From: an uncultured Draconibacterium sp.
Lineage (GTDB): Bacteria; Bacteroidota; Bacteroidia; Bacteroidales; Prolixibacteraceae
Assembly (NCBI RefSeq): GCF_963677575.1
Contig: NZ_OY782038.1
Span: 3,785,501-3,849,500, forward strand
DNA length: 64,000 nucleotides
Reading direction: 5' to 3'
Numbering within the stretch: position 1 is the first letter of the stretch; the number at the start of each line of letters is the position of its first letter. The notes under the pieces are model-generated. The model was given only the letters and a program-made list of their open reading frames with translations. It did no database searches and was not told the origin of the DNA. Shown in pieces: positions 58,862-64,000 of the stretch. A program made the translations under genes and the position numbers.

Positions 58862-60187
58862 TCAGGGGCAGTTGTTTTGCATACAAACAGGTTGCCCTGT
58901 AGCTTCTATAACACTTCCCCATAAGTTTCCTTCGAGATTCACCTTTTTGCGCTCTTTAGTAGCCAGCGGAATCGGTAGCACCGTAAAAGCTCCCTGCCAG
59001 TAACCAACTACAAAATCTGTTCTTCCGGCCATGGCAGCATGCACAGCATTTTGCGCCAGCTGGAAACAAAATTTGCTGTCGTTTGCATTGGCCGGTGTAC
59101 TGCGTAAAATATAGCTCGGGTCAATGTATTTCAGCGAAAATGGGATGTTGGAAGCTTTTAATTCCTCACTGATTTTATCACGAATATACAAGCCGATATC
59201 TTCGTAAACTTTATTTCCGGACGCGTCTTTACCGTTATCATTATTAAAAAAGAACTGACCGGCACCTTCTGCAACTACAATTACCGCGTGTTGCTTTTCC
59301 TGAAGCCTTTTTTTCAGAATAGTGAGAAAGCCCTTTTCTCCATCCAGATCGAAATCCATTTCCGGGATCAATACAAAATTTACGTCAGGACAGGCCAACG
59401 CCGCATTGGCCGCAATAAAACCAGAGTCGCGCCCCATGAGTTTTATAACGGCAATGCCATTGTACACTCCCTTTGCTTCGTAGTGCGCATTCTGAATTAC
59501 AGTCATTGCAATGGAAAAAGCCGTTTCGAAACCAAAAGAACGCTCGATCATGTTGATGTCGTTGTCAATCGTTTTGGGAATGCCGGCGATTGAAATTTTC
59601 AGATTCCGTTTCTTTATTTCTTCGGCAATTGCATGTGCTCCGCGCTGGGTGCCATCACCACCAATAGTAAAAAGGATATTTATATTAAGACGCTCGAGCG
59701 TGTCAACAATTGTTTCTACGGGTTGATTTCCCCGCGACGAACCTAACATGGTACCACCCGCCTTGTGAATATCATCAACCACATCAGGATCAAGCTCAAT
59801 ATAGGGGAAATTGTATTCAGGAATAAAACCAGAGTAGCCGTATTTTATTCCGTATATTTTCTTTACTCCATATCGCTCCCAAAGGTTATTTACAATACCA
59901 CGTATTACATTGTTCAGGCCGGGACATAAACCGCCGCAGGTAACAATTGCAACGCGTGTTTTGGCTGGTTCGAAGTAAAGGTGTTCTCTTGGACCGGCTC
60001 GCTCAAACGAAAGCGGTTCTTCACCTTTTGCCAATTGTTCTTTTACTTTCGATACCGTATTATAGTAAAGGATGCGTTCGTCATCACGAATAAAATCAAA
60101 GATCCCGTCTCCCTCAACCGTTGAGAGGTTAAGCGGCGATTTAACGGTGCATTTTCCCAGTCTATCAACATAAAATTCTTCAGCCAT
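58862..60187 (-). CDS. pfkA: 6-phosphofructokinase (ATP-type, long clade)
   Basis: A 441-residue glycolytic kinase. The nucleotide/substrate motifs are GGLCPGLNNVIRGIVNNL, the diagnostic GGDGTQRGAHAIAEE (G in GGDG indicates ATP; GGDD would mean pyrophosphate), IAGIPKTIDNDINMIERSFGFETA, and VKLMGRDSGFIAANAALACPDVNFVLIPE. The longer size and PKTIDND are those of the clade X/III enzymes in Bacteroidota, plants and trypanosomes. ATG at 60187 (MAEEFYVDRLGKCTV) is chosen over a TTG at 60223. A promoter -7 element lies at 60241-60248. Confidence 0.93.
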   Translation of the reverse strand: MAEEFYVDRLGKCTVKSPLNLSTVEGDGIFDFIRDDERILYYNTVSKVKEQLAKGEEPLSFERAGPREHLYFEPAKTRVAIVTCGGLCPGLNNVIRGIVNNLWERYGVKKIYGIKYGYSGFIPEYNFPYIELDPDVVDDIHKAGGTMLGSSRGNQPVETIVDTLERLNINILFTIGGDGTQRGAHAIAEEIKKRNLKISIAGIPKTIDNDINMIERSFGFETAFSIAMTVIQNAHYEAKGVYNGIAVIKLMGRDSGFIAANAALACPDVNFVLIPEMDFDLDGEKGFLTILKKRLQEKQHAVIVVAEGAGQFFFNNDNGKDASGNKVYEDIGLYIRDKISEELKASNIPFSLKYIDPSYILRSTPANANDSKFCFQLAQNAVHAAMAGRTDFVVGYWQGAFTVLPIPLATKERKKVNLEGNLWGSVIEATGQPVCMQNNCP

Positions 60188-60240
60188 ACCAATGTTTTTG
60201 TGGTTGCCATTAAAACTTCTCAAATTTAGTTATAATGATT

Positions 60241-60248
60241 CAAATATA
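60241..60248 (-). promoter_or_regulatory. -7 element for pfkA
   Basis: TATATTTG on the minus strand, an exact TAnnTTTG, 53 bp upstream of the chosen ATG. No clear TTG at -33. Confidence 0.5.
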
Positions 60249-60321
60249 GCTGATGAGACCAATTCGATTTCAGAAAGATGAAATAGTGTTAAAAGAAGAA
60301 GTGCGAGGTTTGAAGAGGATT

Positions 60322-60355
60322 AAAACAAGCCGATGAAGTTTTCTCCATCGGCTTG
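60322..60355 (-). terminator. Terminator of the RND/TolC operon
   Basis: A perfect 10-bp stem CAAGCCGATG / CATCGGCTTG with a 10-nt loop, ending in TTTT on the minus strand, seven bases after the TolC-family stop codon. Confidence 0.8.
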
Positions 60356-60361
60356 CCTTGT

Positions 60362-61651
60362 TTATTCGTATTCCTGTACAATTACGCCGGTTAATCGTAA
60401 AAGTGATGTTTGTGCGTTGATAAAATTATAAATCGCTTCCAACTTTCCTTGCGAAGCACGCAGGTAAATTTCCTGAACATCGCGGAAGTTAAAGGAGTTA
60501 ATGGCACCCGCTTCAAACTTGTCGCGCGAAATTTGTAGGTTAAGTTGTGCTGCGGCCAGGTTTTCGTCGGCAACCGTTAGTAACTCTTTTCGTACCTGGT
60601 AAAACTCGAAAAGGTTAGCCAGACTGTTATCCAGATCGTGTTGCATATCGGTCAGCTGAATTTCAGCAATATCGCTATCGATCTCAGCAATTTGCAATGC
60701 ACGTTTCCGGTTTCCTCCGCTAAATAAGTTCCAGCTAAGCGTGAGATTACCATAAAAGTTTGCCGAGTTGGCCCAATCCATATCCATGTTGCCAACTTTT
60801 GTTCCGGCGCGTGATCCGGTTACTCCGCCCGTAAATCCTAAGGATGGAGAAAACGAACTTTTTGCTGATGCAATTGCATTTCCCAACAGGCGCTGATTGA
60901 TGTACTGATTCTGCAAGCTTTTGTTATTTTCAATCATTTGCGCTCTTAAATCAGCCAGCATGTAATCCTTGGTTATCGCTTCAAACTTATCAGTGTATTC
61001 GTAATCTATGGCTTCAGTTTCTGCCATTAAATAAGCCAGATTTCGTTTCGAGTTTTTATAAGCTACTTCCTGCAATAAATAACTTGCCCGATCGGCCAGA
61101 TATGCATTTTGTGCTTGCAAAACATCATAAGTTACAGCCGATCCGTATTCTTTTTGTTGTTCAGTTCTTTCGTAACGATCTTGCGAAAGTGCCATAACTT
61201 CGTTGTAAGTTGCCAGAATTTCTTTTTGCAATAAAACATCGTAATAGGCAAGAATTACCGATTGAATAGTGCCTTCAACCATAACAGCCGTATTGTTTTT
61301 CGATAAGTTCTCCAACTCTTCCAAACGGGTTTTTGTGATACTAACAGAAAAGCCATCGAAAATTGTCCAGTTTACCGATGCTCCGCCTGATAAACCTATA
61401 GAGGTTGTATTGTCACCATCAACTACCCGAACTGAGTTGTTGTCGCCTAACGATAGATTGATGTAGGGATATCGGCCAGCCGTTCCCCAGTTGTTATCAA
61501 TCTCTGCAACGCGTTGGTTTTCTTTGGCAATAACAATATCGTAATTGTTTTCCAGCGCCTTGGTAATGGCGTCGGTAAGTGTAAGTGGCTGCTGGGCCTG
61601 CACTAACAAGCTCGTAGCCATTATCAATAATATTGTTACTATTTTATTCAT
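60362..61651 (-). CDS. TolC-family outer membrane efflux protein
   Basis: A 429-residue outer membrane channel. A signal peptide (NKIVTILLIMATSLLVQAQ) precedes two OEP repeats: LTLTDAITKALENNYDIVIAKENQRVAEIDN ... SVNWTIFDGFSVSITKTRLEELE and FSPSLGFTGGVTGSRAG ... NLTLSWNLFSGGNRKRALQIAEIDSDIAEIQLT, each with the expected coiled coils. It provides the exit duct for the RND pump upstream. ATG at 61651 is chosen: it overlaps the RND stop by 8 bp and precedes a clean signal peptide. Confidence 0.92.
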   Translation of the reverse strand: MNKIVTILLIMATSLLVQAQQPLTLTDAITKALENNYDIVIAKENQRVAEIDNNWGTAGRYPYINLSLGDNNSVRVVDGDNTTSIGLSGGASVNWTIFDGFSVSITKTRLEELENLSKNNTAVMVEGTIQSVILAYYDVLLQKEILATYNEVMALSQDRYERTEQQKEYGSAVTYDVLQAQNAYLADRASYLLQEVAYKNSKRNLAYLMAETEAIDYEYTDKFEAITKDYMLADLRAQMIENNKSLQNQYINQRLLGNAIASAKSSFSPSLGFTGGVTGSRAGTKVGNMDMDWANSANFYGNLTLSWNLFSGGNRKRALQIAEIDSDIAEIQLTDMQHDLDNSLANLFEFYQVRKELLTVADENLAAAQLNLQISRDKFEAGAINSFNFRDVQEIYLRASQGKLEAIYNFINAQTSLLRLTGVIVQEYE

Positions 61652-64000
61652 TGGTGTCCTCCTCTTCATCTTCTTCGTGATAAATGCTGTTGTCGATTTT
61701 TCGTTGTGCATTTTGCCATGCAATTTCCACGTGCTCGCGTTCAAATGTTCTTCCATACCACTGTTCGCGAACAAATTTCCGAATATCGTTCAGCACCAAA
61801 ATAAGTGCCGGGAAAAACAGCAGAATAAACATGGTGCCGAAAGCAACTCCATACACCAGCGAAATGGCCATTGGAATTAGGAACTGCGCCTGGAAACTGG
61901 TTTCCAGAATTAGCGGATACAGACCAAAAGCAGTGGTAAGCGTTGTTAAGATAATTGGACGAAGTCGTGATTTTCCGGCCTCAACAATGGCATCTTTTAC
62001 TTTTAGTCCTTCCTCGATAAGCAGGTTGTATTTGGCAAGCAGCACCACCGCATCGTTAACAATTACACCAGTAAGTGCCACAATTCCCCACAAACTTAAA
62101 ATTGAAAGCGGTTTGCCGTGGATACCGTGTCCCCAAACAGCTCCCAGTATCGAGATCGGGATCATGATAATGATGATCATTGGTTGTTCGAAAGAACGGA
62201 AACTTATCATCAGAATAAAGATAATAGCAAGAAAAGCCATCGGAAAAAGGAAAGCAAGATCGCTCATATTTCGTTCACTCTCGCGTTGTTGGCCCTGGAA
62301 GATTACAGAAATACCGGGATACATAACCTCGAGCTCTGGTATTACCTCAGCTTTAATAAGGTCCAGCGTTTCGGTAACCGAAGCGTCCGGATCAACCATG
62401 TCGGCATTTACCCTGATTTCGCGTTTACCATTAAAACGGTTAATGTTTACCGGGCCACGTTTCATATCGTATTCAACCAGCTCCATTAACGGGTATTCAC
62501 CTTGCGGCGTTTTAACCTTCATTTTTTCCAGCTGACCGATTCTCTCGCGACCTTCGGCCGGGTAACGCACCCAAATACGAAGTTCGTCGCGGCCAACCTG
62601 TAAACGTTGTGCCTGTCCGCCGTAAAATGCCTGACGTACCTGTCCGGCAATGTAAGTTTCGTTTAAGCCAAGCATGTAGGCTTTTGGTTTTAGTTCCAAT
62701 AGAATTTCCTGTTTACCGAGGGCATTTGTATTAACTACGTCTTTTAGCTGTGGATATAGCATAAGCCTGTCCATGAGGTAATCGCGTGCTGCTTCCAGCT
62801 CTTCAGTGTTTCGCGACATTAAGCCGATGGAGACGGGATCGCCAAAACGGTTGCTGGCACCAATGGTAAATTTCTCAGCTTCTGGAACTTTACCAATTTT
62901 CTGATTCAGACGACGGATAATTTCAAACGAACTGATTCCTGTTTCTTCCGAATTACGCGGTGATACATCGATGTTTCCGCAATGTGCACCACTTTCGTCG
63001 CGGCTAAATGCCGAACCGAGATTGATAATGCTGTTTTCAATAATCGGCAGCGTGTCGTTGTATTCGGCCATCAACTCTTCGTTTACTACCCAAACAATGC
63101 TATCGAAACGCTCCAGGTATTCCATGGTTTGGCGTTCGCCGGAACCCGGCGTAAAAGCAATGTTAATGTTGAACGAGTCGAATTCCATTCGCGGAAAGAA
63201 AGTTGTTTTAATCAGCTGTCCGCCAATTAACCCGAGCGTAATTACGATCATTGCCACCGGAATTCCCATTACAATGTAGCGCCATTCCAGAACCAGTTTA
63301 ATTACACGGTCGTAGGCATAATCTCGCAACCAGGTAAAAAAGCGTTCGGTATATTTTCGTATCCCTTTTGCTTTGCGGTGAAGCGTTTTGCGGTTCAATA
63401 CTTTTTCGTTTCCGAGGTGAGCCGGAAGAACAAGGAATGCTTCAAATAAGGAAATGAGCAAACTGGCCGTTACAATAATTGCCATTTCGTACATCATTTC
63501 CATACGGCCGGTAATAAACAGCAGTGGAGAGAAAGCCATAACCGTAGTCAATACCGACGATGTTACGGCCGGAATAACTTCAACAGTTCCGTCAACCGCA
63601 GCGCGCATCGGGCTTTTTCCCCGCTCAAAGTGCTGGAAAATATTTTCCCCGATCACAATTCCATCGTCAACCAGAATACCAATAACCAGGATCATTCCGA
63701 AGAGCGACATCATATTAATGGTGACGCCAATCATATTCGCAGCAATAAACATACCCAGGAACGAAGCCGGAATACCCCAGGCAACCCATAACGAAAGGCG
63801 GGTGCTGAGCATGATTCCAAGAATAAGAACTACAAGTATCAATCCCATTCCCCCGTTGCTGTACAGCAGGTCGAGGCGCGATTTCAGTAAGTCGAGGTAC
63901 GAACGGGAATAAATCAGTTTAACGCCGTGTGTTTCCGAGTTAAATTCGGCAACGTAATTTTTTACATATTGGTCAATCTCGTCAAGGTCTTCCGTGATCA
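61644..64000 (-). CDS. RND efflux transporter permease, C-terminal two-thirds (cut by window edge)
   Basis: At least 784 codons, open to the window end. It is an HAE/AcrB-type proton-driven pump: membrane helices with MSLFGMILVIGILVDDGIVIGENIFQHFERG (TM4 with the conserved paired Asp, VDDGIVIGEN), AFSPLLFITGRMEMMYEMAIIVTASLLISLFEAFLVLPAHL, porter domains, SILSLWGIVALTGVIVNDAVVLLAKYN and a C-terminal helix RLRPIILTTLTTAFGLYPLIL. Sequence beyond the first inner ATG (63848) continues as YLDLLKSRLDLLYSNGG, the usual run into TM2, so the true start lies outside the window. An adaptor gene probably lies further upstream. The substrate is unknown. Confidence 0.93.
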   Translation of the reverse strand, partial: ITEDLDEIDQYVKNYVAEFNSETHGVKLIYSRSYLDLLKSRLDLLYSNGGMGLILVVLILGIMLSTRLSLWVAWGIPASFLGMFIAANMIGVTINMMSLFGMILVIGILVDDGIVIGENIFQHFERGKSPMRAAVDGTVEVIPAVTSSVLTTVMAFSPLLFITGRMEMMYEMAIIVTASLLISLFEAFLVLPAHLGNEKVLNRKTLHRKAKGIRKYTERFFTWLRDYAYDRVIKLVLEWRYIVMGIPVAMIVITLGLIGGQLIKTTFFPRMEFDSFNINIAFTPGSGERQTMEYLERFDSIVWVVNEELMAEYNDTLPIIENSIINLGSAFSRDESGAHCGNIDVSPRNSEETGISSFEIIRRLNQKIGKVPEAEKFTIGASNRFGDPVSIGLMSRNTEELEAARDYLMDRLMLYPQLKDVVNTNALGKQEILLELKPKAYMLGLNETYIAGQVRQAFYGGQAQRLQVGRDELRIWVRYPAEGRERIGQLEKMKVKTPQGEYPLMELVEYDMKRGPVNINRFNGKREIRVNADMVDPDASVTETLDLIKAEVIPELEVMYPGISVIFQGQQRESERNMSDLAFLFPMAFLAIIFILMISFRSFEQPMIIIIMIPISILGAVWGHGIHGKPLSILSLWGIVALTGVIVNDAVVLLAKYNLLIEEGLKVKDAIVEAGKSRLRPIILTTLTTAFGLYPLILETSFQAQFLIPMAISLVYGVAFGTMFILLFFPALILVLNDIRKFVREQWYGRTFEREHVEIAWQNAQRKIDNSIYHEEDEEEDTNE

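Overview
The window comes from a Bacteroidota chromosome. A marine or sediment Marinilabiliales/Prolixibacteraceae-like member is my inference. The evidence is a SusC/SusD pair driven by an ECF sigma/FecR pair, two proteins with type IX secretion C-terminal sorting domains, LytTR/LytS-type two-component genes, DUF4271 next to hemD, and several promoters of the Bacteroidota form TTG-(19-21)-TAnnTTTG. Base composition is about 40% G+C throughout, with a few GC-rich palindromic intergenic repeats.

Layout. 1-2.5 kb: 5' part of a two-component-regulator propeller protein, a DUF493 protein and a gene-poor gap. 2.5-10.2 kb: a polysaccharide utilisation locus (ECF sigma, FecR, SusC, SusD, GH16) probably aimed at a beta-1,3-glucan such as laminarin. 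10.2-10.6 kb: a decayed serine-recombinase 3' end that reads into a tRNA(CAT) gene. 10.7-15.6 kb: Gfo/Idh/MocA oxidoreductase, peroxiredoxin plus OsmC, and a LytTR/LytS pair. 15.6-18.6 kb: two lipoprotein genes and a heavy-metal-associated-like protein between two diverged copies of one intergenic repeat. 18.6-26.6 kb: DEAD-box helicase, outer membrane protein, creatininase-like protein, dipeptidase E, AspT-family transporter, thioredoxin-like protein and GH32 fructanase. 26.6-32.9 kb: a 1 kb non-coding tract rich in hairpins and ACAAACCC motifs, then two paralogous secreted HExxH proteins with a 37-residue membrane microprotein between them. 32.9-35.1 kb: a Tyr/Phe-rich leader peptide and terminator ahead of prephenate dehydrogenase and DAHP synthase/chorismate mutase, which looks like a transcription attenuator. 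35.2-42.4 kb: rnpA, hemD, DUF4271, a dihydrouridine synthase, polA, queD, mntP. 42.6-46.9 kb: a second sigma/anti-sigma/DUF4252 operon, then a complete IS4-family element that landed in the shared terminator between the DUF4252 gene and a convergent mscS-like gene. 47-54.5 kb: an ACP-like protein lacking the prosthetic-group serine, an acetyltransferase, a propeller-like lipoprotein, three tandem cyclophilins (the third fused to a dead trypsin-like domain), a HAD phosphatase, mtnA and mtnP. 54.7-64 kb: an acidic exported protein, an OmpR-type two-component pair interrupted by a structured repeat, a MazG-like protein, phosphofructokinase, and a TolC/RND efflux operon cut by the window end.

The most notable items are the aromatic amino-acid leader/attenuator (32957-33120), the IS4 insertion with a 12-bp target duplication that can be undone on paper to restore a perfect terminator (44616-46029), the hairpin/ACAAACCC tract (26693-27664), and the recombinase relic running into the tRNA (about 10275-10575). 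All functional calls rest on motif recognition by eye; no database search was run.
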